The position numbers and the translations under genes are program-made. 14,674 nt of DNA, taken from assembly GCA_031266635.1 (NCBI GenBank), contig JAISAN010000199.1:1-14674 (forward strand). Direction: 5' to 3'. The notes beneath the pieces are model-generated. The model was given only the letters and a program-made list of their open reading frames with translations, ran no database searches and was not told the DNA's origin. Below are positions 8,807-14,674 of the stretch, one piece after another. How positions within the stretch are numbered: position 1 is the first letter of the stretch; every line of letters begins with the position of its first letter. The DNA is from Treponema sp. Its GTDB lineage: Bacteria; Spirochaetota; Spirochaetia; Treponematales; Breznakiellaceae.

Positions 8807-9928
8807 TCAGCGTTTGTTCAGTTTTTCTATCGCCGTTTCCAGGGCCCGAAGCCGCACCACCCGGCCGCCCCCCAGTTCGGGGAAGGCCCGGTAACGCTCG
8901 CCGTCATCGGAAAAGGGGGAATCTTGTTCACCGGGAAAGGGGGCGTAACGTTTCTGGCTCCACCGGAGGCCGGGGTCTCCCAAAGACGCCTGGGGCTGCC
9001 GGGGATCAAAATAAATAAAGGATTCATGCGCCCCCCGTTCGGACAGGGGCGCTTCATCGGTACACTGAAGGTAGCGGATAAGCCCGGCGGAAAAATCAAT
9101 TGACTGGATGATCGCCGAATGGGACATATCGCCGCCGGAACCCCTGAACAGGAGGATATCCGCAGGTTTGAGATTGGAGATTTCATCTTTGACCGCGATA
9201 ATATGGGAGCTTCGCGCGTTAAAAAACGAAGTTCCCACATACCAGGAAGGATCATCGCCCCGCCTGACTCCCAGGCTCCGGCTCAGGGCCCGGCCCAGAT
9301 CCAGCCCGCCCTGCCGCGCAACACGGGAAAGAATATGCCAGACAAAGCCGGAACAGTCCATCCCCGCCAGGCCCACACAGTACAAATAATTGTAGACATC
9401 GGTTTCCTCGATCCCCTGGCCGGATACCAGCACGTATGGCCGGTGGGGCAGGCCCCGGTAGGCGCCGGCCTTCATCCGGGCTATGTCGAACAGGTCCCGG
9501 GAACTGGTCCAGCTTTGGCGGGGAATATCGAAAATTATCACCTTTTCCCGGCCGTCGGAGAGGGCGTCCGTATAGGCCCCGAAATCGCCGGATTGAAGCG
9601 CCTCATCAACAAGGGGCCAGAGAAAATCCGGGTTTCCCTTGCCTCCGCCCAGAAATTCCCAGCCTTCTTCGGAGAGCGTGTCCCGCTCGTTGTTTTGGGC
9701 AAAGGGCATGCGAAGGTTCATTACCTTGCCGCCGATTATTTTGGTTTTGAAGCAGAGCCGGTAAGCTTCTTCTATCCACCCTTCAAGACCCCGGCCCCAA
9801 ATACGAAAGGGGTCGGAAAAGGCTTCCAGGGCTTCGGCGCCGCCGGTATCGTCAGCCGCAAGGAAAGTCCGGGGCCCCGCAAGGACCAGAACCAGGAGAA
9901 CAAGGGGAAAAACCGCTTCCCCCCGCAC
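8807..9928 (-). CDS. Secreted NlpC/P60-like cysteine peptidase family protein
   Basis: Probable cell-wall hydrolase, 373 residues from a GTG start. Residues 1-26 form a signal peptide (MRGEAVFPLVLLVLVLAG, likely cleavage after TFLAA), so it acts outside the cytoplasmic membrane. The C-terminal half has papain-fold NlpC/P60-like features: catalytic Cys192 in GMDCSGFVWHIL, LKPADILLFRG (253-263), and candidate catalytic His270 in GGDMSHSAIIQ. Residues about 40-185 match nothing I recognise. GTG 9928 was chosen because AAGGAGG lies six bases upstream and the signal peptide starts there; the open frame reaches 10207, but that part overlaps fprA and reads as non-protein-like sequence. It begins one base after the fprA stop, so the two genes are co-translated. 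The substrate and any link to oxygen defence are unknown. Confidence 0.75.
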   Translation of the reverse strand: MRGEAVFPLVLLVLVLAGPRTFLAADDTGGAEALEAFSDPFRIWGRGLEGWIEEAYRLCFKTKIIGGKVMNLRMPFAQNNERDTLSEEGWEFLGGGKGNPDFLWPLVDEALQSGDFGAYTDALSDGREKVIIFDIPRQSWTSSRDLFDIARMKAGAYRGLPHRPYVLVSGQGIEETDVYNYLYCVGLAGMDCSGFVWHILSRVARQGGLDLGRALSRSLGVRRGDDPSWYVGTSFFNARSSHIIAVKDEISNLKPADILLFRGSGGDMSHSAIIQSIDFSAGLIRYLQCTDEAPLSERGAHESFIYFDPRQPQASLGDPGLRWSQKRYAPFPGEQDSPFSDDGERYRAFPELGGGRVVRLRALETAIEKLNKR

Positions 9929-9929
9929 T

Positions 9930-11165
9930 TCATTCCTCCTTGAGCGCCCTGGCCAATTCGGCGCCTTTTTCTTCCAGAGCCTTGAGGTCTTCCGCCGTAG
10001 GGGCGCCCGGCCATTCATACGATTCGATACTGGTCCATTTGAGGTTTTCAATGGCCGCTTCGTAGTCTTTTTTCGCGCCCCCGATCCAGCCCCAGGAACC
10101 GATCCGTAAAACTTTTTTTCCATAAATATGTTTGCGCCGGAAAATGTCCAGCACGTATGACATGGGGGGGAACATGGCGTATTCATAGGTGGGCATGGCA
10201 AGTACAATACCGGAACATTGATAAGCGCTGGTCAGCACCCAGGAAATGTTTTCATCGGGAATCCGGTGCGCCGTATAGGGAACCCCTTCTTTTTCTATCC
10301 CCCGGATCACCGCTTCCACTCCCGCTTTGGTAAGGCCGTACATAGAACCCCAGATAACGGCGATTTTCTTTTCCGCCGGGCCCTTTGCCCAGGAAGCGTA
10401 TGTCAGGTACTGATCTATGATTTTCTTTGGGTCTTTCCGCCAGACCAGGCCGTGGCTGGGGGCCACACATTTAATGTCGAGGCCCGCGGTTTTTTGTACC
10501 GCCCGTTCCACAAAAGAGGAAAACGACGAGAGAATATTGGCAAAATAGCGGAGCCCTTCGGCTTCAAAAAAGGCGAGTTCTTTTTCGTTAAATTCATCGT
10601 CAAAAACCCGGTCCCCGGTGCCCTGGTCAAAGTTCCCCAGGGCCCCGAAAGAACCAAAGGCGTCGCAGGTAAAGAGGGTCCCCGAAGCCGGTTCCCAGGT
10701 AAGCATGGTTTCGGGCCAGTGGATGTTGGGGGTTTCAAAAAAACGCAGAACCTTCCCGCCCCCCAGGTCCAGGGTATCCCCGTCTTTTACCGCCCGCAGC
10801 CCCTCTGTTACCTTGTAAAAGGTTTTTACCAGGTTTATTCCCTTGGCGGTGGCCAGAATCTCCGCCCCCGGATTCTGTTTTCGGAACTCCGGGAGCCAGC
10901 CTGTATGATCCGGTTCCAGATGGTTAAGAATGAGATAATCGATCCGGGAAAAATCCAGGCCGATGGAATTGAGACACCCCGCAAGCTGTCCCGGCGCCCC
11001 TGTCCAGTCCCTGACCAAATCAACAAGGGCGGTTTTTTCCCCCCGTATGATGTATGAATTCAGGGAAACCCCGTCGGGAATGGGCCAGATTCCCTCAAAT
11101 AAATCGTTGGTTTTAATATCAGCGTGGAGGCAAAAAACCCCTTCCGCAATAACTTGAGCCTTCAT
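9930..11165 (-). CDS. fprA: A-type flavodiiron protein (oxygen/NO reductase)
   Basis: Cytoplasmic enzyme that reduces O2 to water, and in some members NO to N2O, protecting anaerobes. Of 411 residues, the N-terminal metallo-beta-lactamase-like domain (about 1-255) keeps every diiron ligand: His82, Glu84, Asp86 and His87 in NHLEPDHTG, His149 (TPNIHWPE), Asp168 (FTCDAFGS) and His238 (APSHGLVW). The flavodoxin domain (about 265-405) begins KKIAVIWGSMYGLTKAGVEA, with the FMN phosphate loop SMYGLT, and continues with PTYEYAMFPPM and GSWGWIGGAKK. There is no C-terminal rubredoxin or flavin reductase domain, so electrons must come from a separate rubredoxin or similar partner not seen here. ATG 11165 has AGGA just upstream. 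The stop codon overlaps the ribosome-binding region of the next gene. Confidence 0.95.
   Translation of the reverse strand: MKAQVIAEGVFCLHADIKTNDLFEGIWPIPDGVSLNSYIIRGEKTALVDLVRDWTGAPGQLAGCLNSIGLDFSRIDYLILNHLEPDHTGWLPEFRKQNPGAEILATAKGINLVKTFYKVTEGLRAVKDGDTLDLGGGKVLRFFETPNIHWPETMLTWEPASGTLFTCDAFGSFGALGNFDQGTGDRVFDDEFNEKELAFFEAEGLRYFANILSSFSSFVERAVQKTAGLDIKCVAPSHGLVWRKDPKKIIDQYLTYASWAKGPAEKKIAVIWGSMYGLTKAGVEAVIRGIEKEGVPYTAHRIPDENISWVLTSAYQCSGIVLAMPTYEYAMFPPMSYVLDIFRRKHIYGKKVLRIGSWGWIGGAKKDYEAAIENLKWTSIESYEWPGAPTAEDLKALEEKGAELARALKEE
9935..9941 (-). promoter_or_regulatory. Ribosome binding site of the hydrolase inside fprA
   Basis: AAGGAGG lies in the last sense codons of fprA, six bases before the GTG start at 9928. 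It is the strongest Shine-Dalgarno in the window. It fixes the hydrolase start and implies translational coupling. Confidence 0.8.
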
Positions 11166-11193
11166 TTTGTCCTGATTGTCCTGAATTCAAAAA

Positions 11194-11234
11194 AGGGAAC
11201 ATCTGGAAACCCTGTGGATTTCCGTATGTTCCCT
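11194..11234. repeat. Palindromic hairpin in the cheY-fprA gap
   Basis: AGGGAACAT (11194-11202) pairs with ATGTTCCCT (11226-11234); after a 2x2 internal loop GGAAA (11205-11209) pairs with TTTCC (11219-11223). It resembles the hairpin at 13039-13081 in arms and layout (AGGGAAC, TCTG, AAACCC, TTTCC, GTTCCCT), suggesting a dispersed palindromic repeat. It ends 29 nt before the fprA start, so it would be in the leader if the promoter is upstream. Confidence 0.6.
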
Positions 11235-11309
11235 GAAGAAAACCGCTTATTCCCGGCCAATTCCAAAACCGCTTGTTTTGCAATGGGCTTTTGCGTTTTT
11301 AAGGCCGCA

Positions 11310-11430
11310 GTTTCAAAATCCGATACTTTGAAACCGCCGTTCCTTATAATACGCGCACGGTTTTCTTCCTGCTATGATAGGAAAACGACAGCCAAAGCTG
11401 CTTTTGAAAACCGGAATTTTCAAAAATTCC
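11310..11430. repeat. Cluster of inverted repeats downstream of cheY
   Basis: GTTTCAAA (11310-11317) pairs with TTTGAAAC (11327-11334). TTTTGAAAA (11402-11410) pairs with TTTTCAAAA (11417-11425), and overlapping it GGAATTT (11413-11419) pairs with AAATTCC (11424-11430), so these last two exclude each other. The GGAATTT stem begins nine bases after the cheY stop codon and could act as its terminator, although the following GGTTTTC is only a weak T-run. A weak minus-strand -10-like TATTAT lies at 11346-11351, a possible fprA promoter without a good -35. The direct repeat AAAACCGCTT occurs at 11239 and 11265. No gene fits in the 273-base gap. Confidence 0.5.
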
Positions 11431-11438
11431 CTAAACTA

Positions 11439-11876
11439 TCAACGTTTAAGCACGGAAACGACCCGTTCCAGCACCTTTTTCCGGTCCAGGGGCTTCACAA
11501 TATAGCTTTTTGCCCCCATGAGAAGGGACTTTTTGACCACATCCTCCTTTCCCAGGGCGCTTACCATGATTACCACCGCATTTTTGTCAAATTCCAGTAT
11601 TTTCTCGAGAGCGGAAACACCATCCATGACCGGCATGGTAATATCCATAGTAACCAAATCAATATTTGGATACAATTCTTTGTATTTTTCGACCCCCTGG
11701 GCGCCGTCTGCGGCGGTTCCCGCAACCTCAAACCCCTCGGAGGTGAAAATTTGCCCAAGTTGCTTTGCAATGAACATGGAATCATCAACTACCAAAACCC
11801 GGTATGAATTACCTTCCGGTTTTATGCCATCGGGGGCTTTGTCGTTGATGTTGGGCATATCACTCTTTGCTATCAT
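11439..11876 (-). CDS. Stand-alone CheY-type response regulator
   Basis: A 145-residue receiver-only protein with no output domain. The phosphorylation pocket is complete: Asp31 and Asp32 (VLVVDDSMF), phospho-acceptor Asp78 (LVTMDITMPVMDG), Ser106 (IMVSALG) and Lys128 (YIVKPLD). It accepts phosphate from a histidine kinase and probably signals by protein-protein contact, as CheY does at the flagellar motor. No kinase or chemotaxis gene lies beside it, so the target is unknown. The first 24 residues (to about NSYRVL) are a polar extension before the receiver fold. ATG 11876 has GAGGAG eight bases upstream; an internal ATG at 11858 (MPNIN) is a less favoured alternative. It is transcribed away from dus, and its own promoter is overlapped by a palindrome. 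Confidence 0.9.
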   Translation of the reverse strand: MIAKSDMPNINDKAPDGIKPEGNSYRVLVVDDSMFIAKQLGQIFTSEGFEVAGTAADGAQGVEKYKELYPNIDLVTMDITMPVMDGVSALEKILEFDKNAVVIMVSALGKEDVVKKSLLMGAKSYIVKPLDRKKVLERVVSVLKR

Positions 11877-11893
11877 GCGGTACGCTCCTCTTC

Positions 11894-11930
11894 TAAACTA
11901 TACTGTATGGTATAGTTTATGGCAAGTCAA
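11894..11930 (-). promoter_or_regulatory. cheY promoter overlapped by a perfect palindrome
   Basis: On the minus strand TTGACT (11925-11930) and TACAGT (11902-11907) are 17 bases apart, matching 5/6 and 4/6 of the sigma-70 boxes and giving a short leader before cheY. The perfect inverted repeat TAAACTATAC (11894-11903) / GTATAGTTTA (11910-11919), with a 6-nt centre, covers the -10 box. This is the arrangement of a repressor operator. It could also influence transcription of the divergent dus gene. Confidence 0.5.
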
Positions 11931-11984
11931 GTGGGCACTCGTTCAAGACAAAGACATGGAACCGGAAATACCGGATTTTTGCGC

Positions 11985-12015
11985 CTTTCACAAAACTCAG
12001 GTTTTTTTGTGAAAG
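11985..12015 (+). promoter_or_regulatory. Stem-loop upstream of dus
   Basis: CTTTCACAAAA (11985-11995) pairs perfectly with TTTTGTGAAAG (12005-12015), with a 9-nt loop, followed by a T-rich stretch (CTTCTTTTGCTTC). It lies about 70 bases before the dus start. It might be a leader terminator or attenuator, or unrelated to dus. The rest of the 210-base divergent gap holds no gene. Confidence 0.4.
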
Positions 12016-12086
12016 CTTCTTTTGCTTCAGAATTCATCTTTGTTTTGGCCTGGCTCCATATTGGCAAACTCTGGTACTATGATGCC

Positions 12087-13040
12087 ATGAAGGGCAAATT
12101 TTTGCTAGCGCCTATGTCGGAACTGAGCCACCGGGCTTTGCGGGAATTAATAGAAGATTTTGGCGCTTGTGATGAATATTTTTCCGAAATGATCAGCGCC
12201 GGCGCCCTGCTGGGCGGCGGTCCGTTTGAAGCGTGGTATACCGACCCGCTGCCCCGGCCGGAAAAGCTGGTTTACCAGCTCGAGGGCTCTGACCAGGACC
12301 GGATTATCCGGGCCGCCGCGCTGCTGGATCGCCGGGACTGTGCGGGAATAGACATTAATATGGGTTGTGCCGCCCCGGCAATCCGCCGGACCGGCGCGGG
12401 GGCGGCCTGGATGGTTTCCATAGACCGGGCCGGGGAACTGATGGCCGGGCTGCGGAAGGCGGTCAAAAAACGGCTCAGCGTCAAACTCCGCATCGGTTTT
12501 GAGGAAGATTTTGATTATCTCCTTCGTTTCTGCCGCCGCCTTGAAGAAGCGGGGACAGAGCTAATCACCCTCCATCCCCGGACCGCCAGGGAAAAGTTCA
12601 GGCGGAACGCCCGCTGGGACTATACGGTCCGGCTCCGGCAGGAACTGAAAATCCCCGTGGCGGGAAATGGGGACATACACGACGCCGAAGCCCTGCGCCG
12701 CCGCTCGGCCGCCGGGGAATGTGACGCCCTCATGGTAGGCCGGGGAGCGGTACGGGCGCCCTGGATCTTTGCCCAGGCCCGGGCGCTGGAAGCCGGTAAA
12801 ACCCCGCCGCCGTTTAACCGGGAAGAAACGGCCCTTCGTTTTCTCGATCTGGTATCCCGTTATCAGCCCCCGGAATTCCACCTGAGCCGGGCCCGGCGTT
12901 TTTTTGCCTATTACTGCGACAGCCTGACCTGGGCCCACCACGTAAAAACCCTTCTGGGCCGGGAAACGGAACTTTCCGGTATGGCCCGGATCTTGGCCGC
13001 TTATTTTCGGGAACACCCGGAAGAAAGGCACAGGCTGTAG
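12087..13040 (+). CDS. dus: tRNA-dihydrouridine synthase
   Basis: FMN-dependent enzyme that reduces uridines in tRNA D-loops to dihydrouridine. The 317 residues form a TIM-barrel with family motifs: KFLLAPMSELSHRALREL (4-21), the catalytic Cys94 in DINMGCAAPAIRRTGAGAAW, KLRIGF (133-138), LHPRTAREKF (162-171), GNGDI (193-197) and MVGRG (216-220). The usual Pro after the catalytic Cys (NMGCP) is Ala here. Which uridine is modified (DusA, B or C type) cannot be read reliably. ATG 12087 was chosen because the barrel starts there; the open frame runs back to 11919, but those residues do not look like Dus. No Shine-Dalgarno is visible, and a TGGTACTAT extended -10-like box ends seven bases before the ATG, so the message could be leaderless. 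It is monocistronic, divergent from cheY and convergent with adk. Confidence 0.9.
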   Translation: MKGKFLLAPMSELSHRALRELIEDFGACDEYFSEMISAGALLGGGPFEAWYTDPLPRPEKLVYQLEGSDQDRIIRAAALLDRRDCAGIDINMGCAAPAIRRTGAGAAWMVSIDRAGELMAGLRKAVKKRLSVKLRIGFEEDFDYLLRFCRRLEEAGTELITLHPRTAREKFRRNARWDYTVRLRQELKIPVAGNGDIHDAEALRRRSAAGECDALMVGRGAVRAPWIFAQARALEAGKTPPPFNREETALRFLDLVSRYQPPEFHLSRARRFFAYYCDSLTWAHHVKTLLGRETELSGMARILAAYFREHPEERHRL

Positions 13041-13081
13041 GGAACCTCTGAAAACCCCGGTTGGGTTTCCAGAGGTTCCCT
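13039..13081 (+). terminator. Large hairpin after dus
   Basis: AGGGAACCTCTG (13039-13050) pairs perfectly with CAGAGGTTCCCT (13070-13081), and inside it GAAAACCC pairs with GGGTTTC with one bulge. The stem starts inside the dus stop codon. No T-run follows on the plus strand, so it may stop transcription by a factor-dependent route, protect the 3' end, or simply be a member of the same palindromic repeat family as 11194-11234. It sits in the 96-base gap between convergent genes, and could serve both. Confidence 0.55.
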
Positions 13082-13136
13082 ATAACAAATTAGCGGGAGA
13101 AATGAGCCGCCGCGCGGCAGGCCCTGGCCGGCGCTT

Positions 13137-13766
13137 CTACACTCCCAGCGCCTTTCTGAAATTTTCCACCACCTGTTCCACCGCGGGGCGGGCGTCCACG
13201 TCTATGAGGAGGCCCTTGCCCCGGTAAAAACCGATAAGGGGGGCGGTCTGATCCCGGTAAACCTCAAGACGTTTCTGAACTGCTTCCGCCTTGTCATCAT
13301 CACGGGTGTAAACTTCGCCGCCGCAGGAATCACAGACCCCGTCCTGTTTCGGCTTGTTAAAAACCTGGTGATAGTTGGTTCCGCATGCCCGGCAGACCCG
13401 GCGGCCTCCCAGGCGTTCCAGCACTGAGGAATCGGGTATATCGAAGTTCACCACCTGATCAACAGCGGAAAAGGCCGCCAGGGCTTCCGCCTGGGGGATG
13501 GTCCGGGGGAAGCCGTCCAGGATATAGCCCTTTTGGGCATCGGCCTGGCTGAGCCGTTCCTTTACCAGCGCTATGGTGGTTTCATCGTCCACCAGTTTTC
13601 CCGCGTCGATGATGGCTTTGACCTTGAGCCCCAGGGGGCTTTTTGCCGCTATGGCGGCGCGGAATATGGCGCCGGTACTGATATGGGGCAGCTTGAGGAT
13701 TTCCACTGCTTTGGCTGCCAGAGTGCCCTTGCCCGCACCGGGGGGGCCAAGAAAAATAAGCTTCAT
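13137..13766 (-). CDS. adk: Adenylate kinase, zinc-LID type
   Basis: Essential cytoplasmic enzyme that interconverts ATP + AMP and 2 ADP. The 209 residues match the family. The P-loop is GPPGAGKGT (7-15), the AMP-binding segment HISTGAIFRAAI (28-39) and LDGFPRTIPQAE (83-94) are intact, and the LID carries four cysteines, Cys125, Cys128, Cys145 and Cys148 (CRAC ... CDSC), which bind a structural zinc in Gram-positive and many other bacterial enzymes. ATG 13766 begins MKLIFLGPPG and has AGGAG seven bases upstream. It lies 45 nt after the metal transporter and may be co-transcribed with it. The usual ribosomal or secY neighbours are absent. Confidence 0.96.
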   Translation of the reverse strand: MKLIFLGPPGAGKGTLAAKAVEILKLPHISTGAIFRAAIAAKSPLGLKVKAIIDAGKLVDDETTIALVKERLSQADAQKGYILDGFPRTIPQAEALAAFSAVDQVVNFDIPDSSVLERLGGRRVCRACGTNYHQVFNKPKQDGVCDSCGGEVYTRDDDKAEAVQKRLEVYRDQTAPLIGFYRGKGLLIDVDARPAVEQVVENFRKALGV

Positions 13767-13811
13767 GTATGTACTCCTGTACTATATTTAAGCGCGAAGC
13801 GCAACAAAGTC

Positions 13812-14615
13812 CTAGCCAAAACCAACATCAAGGGCCAACATCACCGCAAAACCGATCATAAGGCTCAGGGTTGCGATATGTTCATTTCCCGCCTGACGGG
13901 ATTCGGGGATAACTTCTTCGACCACTACAAAAATCATAGCGCCCGCGGCAAAGGCCAGCGCGTAGGGCAGGATGAACTGGATATAAAAAACCAGGGCCGC
14001 TCCCAGCACCCCGGCGACAGGTTCCACCACACCGGAGAGCTGGCCGTACCAGAAGGCCCGTCTCCGGCTCATGCCGTCCCGGCGAAGGGGGATGGAAACG
14101 GCGGCCCCCTCAGGAAAATTTTGCAGGCCGATCCCCAGGGACAGGACGGCGGCTCCGGCAAATCCCGCGCCGGGGATTCCCGCGGCGGCAGCCCCAAAAC
14201 CCACCCCCACCGCCAGTCCTTCGGGGATGTTATGGAGGGTAATAGCCAAAACCAGCAGAACCGAACGGCCCCAATTGGTTTTGATCCCCTCCGCGGCGGG
14301 CGCTTCGATGTGCAGATGGGGAAGAAGCCAGTCTGCCAGCCGGAGAAAAGCTCCCCCCGCCAGAAAACCCGTCACTGCGGGAAACCAGGGGGCGATCCCC
14401 AATGTTTTAGCCATAGTAATAGCCGGTTCCAGCAGGGACCAAAAACTCGCGGCGATCATGACTCCCCCGGCGAATCCCAGCATCCCGTCCAAAATTTTCC
14501 GGTTGATGGTTTTGAAGAAAAAAACTGTTGCCGCTCCCAGGGTCGTAGCGCCGTAGGTAAAGAGGGTAGCCAGCAGGGCCTGTAATACCACATGCTGATT
14601 CTGAAACCATTCCAT
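13812..14615 (-). CDS. ZIP-family metal transporter, GufA type
   Basis: Inner-membrane importer or facilitator of zinc or other divalent metals. The 267 residues are very hydrophobic with about eight membrane segments. The binuclear metal site appears as His128, Asn129 and Glu132 in LHNIPEGLAVG (fourth segment) and Gln165, Asn166 and Glu169 in GLQNFPEGAAV (fifth segment). The Gln in place of His in the fifth segment is typical of the GufA/BbZIP branch rather than ZupT. VVEEVIPES (231-239) is the conserved acidic motif of a late segment. The short loop PHLHIEAP (99-106) holds two His that could bind metal. ATG 14615 gives a sensible N-terminus but no Shine-Dalgarno is seen. Metal specificity cannot be read from sequence. 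Confidence 0.9.
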   Translation of the reverse strand: MEWFQNQHVVLQALLATLFTYGATTLGAATVFFFKTINRKILDGMLGFAGGVMIAASFWSLLEPAITMAKTLGIAPWFPAVTGFLAGGAFLRLADWLLPHLHIEAPAAEGIKTNWGRSVLLVLAITLHNIPEGLAVGVGFGAAAAGIPGAGFAGAAVLSLGIGLQNFPEGAAVSIPLRRDGMSRRRAFWYGQLSGVVEPVAGVLGAALVFYIQFILPYALAFAAGAMIFVVVEEVIPESRQAGNEHIATLSLMIGFAVMLALDVGFG

Positions 14616-14625
14616 CTATAATTGA

Positions 14626-14654
14626 ATAATAGGATAATTAACCCCGCCACACAA
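14626..14654 (-). promoter_or_regulatory. Possible promoter of the ZIP gene
   Basis: On the minus strand TTGTGT (14649-14654) and TATTAT (14626-14631) are 17 bases apart, matching 3/6 and 5/6 of the sigma-70 boxes. The predicted transcript would start about four bases before the ATG, which would explain the missing ribosome binding site. The -35 box is weak. Confidence 0.35.
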
Positions 14655-14674
14655 GCCGGCGCGGTAATAGCAGC

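Noticed and set aside
8757..9018. Open frames opposite the hydrolase, flavodiiron, transporter and kinase genes
   Set aside because: They are antisense frames kept open by the GC-rich codon use of the real genes and show Arg/Pro/Gly-rich, non-family translations.
9929..10207. N-terminal extension of the hydrolase frame over fprA
   Set aside because: It lies inside the fprA coding region, reads as Pro/Cys/Arg-rich noise, and a GTG with AAGGAGG at the signal peptide is a far better start.
11919..12086. 56-residue N-terminal extension of dus
   Set aside because: It starts inside the cheY palindrome, spans a stem-loop and shows no Dus-like sequence.
13781..13809. TATAGT box as a dedicated adk promoter
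   Set aside because: It would start transcription at or inside the adk ribosome binding site, and the -35 match at proper spacing is poor.

Overview
The window looks like chromosomal DNA of an anaerobic, moderately GC-rich bacterium. A free-living or gut-associated spirochaete of the Treponema type is my best guess. The guess rests on the A-type flavodiiron protein (an anaerobe's oxygen defence), a loosely matching lipobox on the sugar-binding protein, and the general flavour of the proteins. It is inference, not proof.

Layout, left to right. Positions 1-107 are an uninterrupted run of C that continues off the window. Positions 108-508 hold no convincing gene but contain three consecutive perfect hairpins (157-271). 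Positions 509-1285 carry a dead IS4-type transposase, with an internal deletion and a one-base frameshift, that ends exactly at the stop codon of araA. From 8682 down to 1286 on the minus strand runs a five-gene sugar operon: chvE-like binding lipoprotein, mmsA-like double ATPase, mmsB-like permease, an FGGY sugar kinase and L-arabinose isomerase. It starts from a near-consensus promoter (TTGACA-17-TATACT) with an inverted repeat just downstream, a likely operator. The gene set implies import of L-arabinose (or several monosaccharides), isomerisation to L-ribulose, and phosphorylation. The next enzyme, L-ribulose-5-phosphate 4-epimerase, and a dedicated regulator are not in the window.

Positions 8807-11165 (minus strand) hold a secreted NlpC/P60-like cysteine hydrolase and an FprA-type flavodiiron protein. 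They are translationally coupled: the ribosome binding site of the hydrolase lies in the last codons of fprA. A 273-base, palindrome-rich gap separates them from a stand-alone CheY-type response regulator (11439-11876, minus). Its promoter is overlapped by a perfect 10-bp inverted repeat. Divergent to it is a tRNA-dihydrouridine synthase (12087-13040, plus), which ends in a large hairpin facing the convergent adenylate kinase (13137-13766, minus). A ZIP/GufA-type metal transporter (13812-14615, minus) lies upstream of adk.

The coding content is mostly housekeeping and ordinary catabolism, and I see no clear undescribed system. The less ordinary signals are in the non-coding DNA: the poly-C tract, the triple hairpin, the 11194-11430 palindrome cluster (whose first hairpin resembles the one after dus), the cheY operator, and two genes (dus, ZIP) that lack a visible ribosome binding site.
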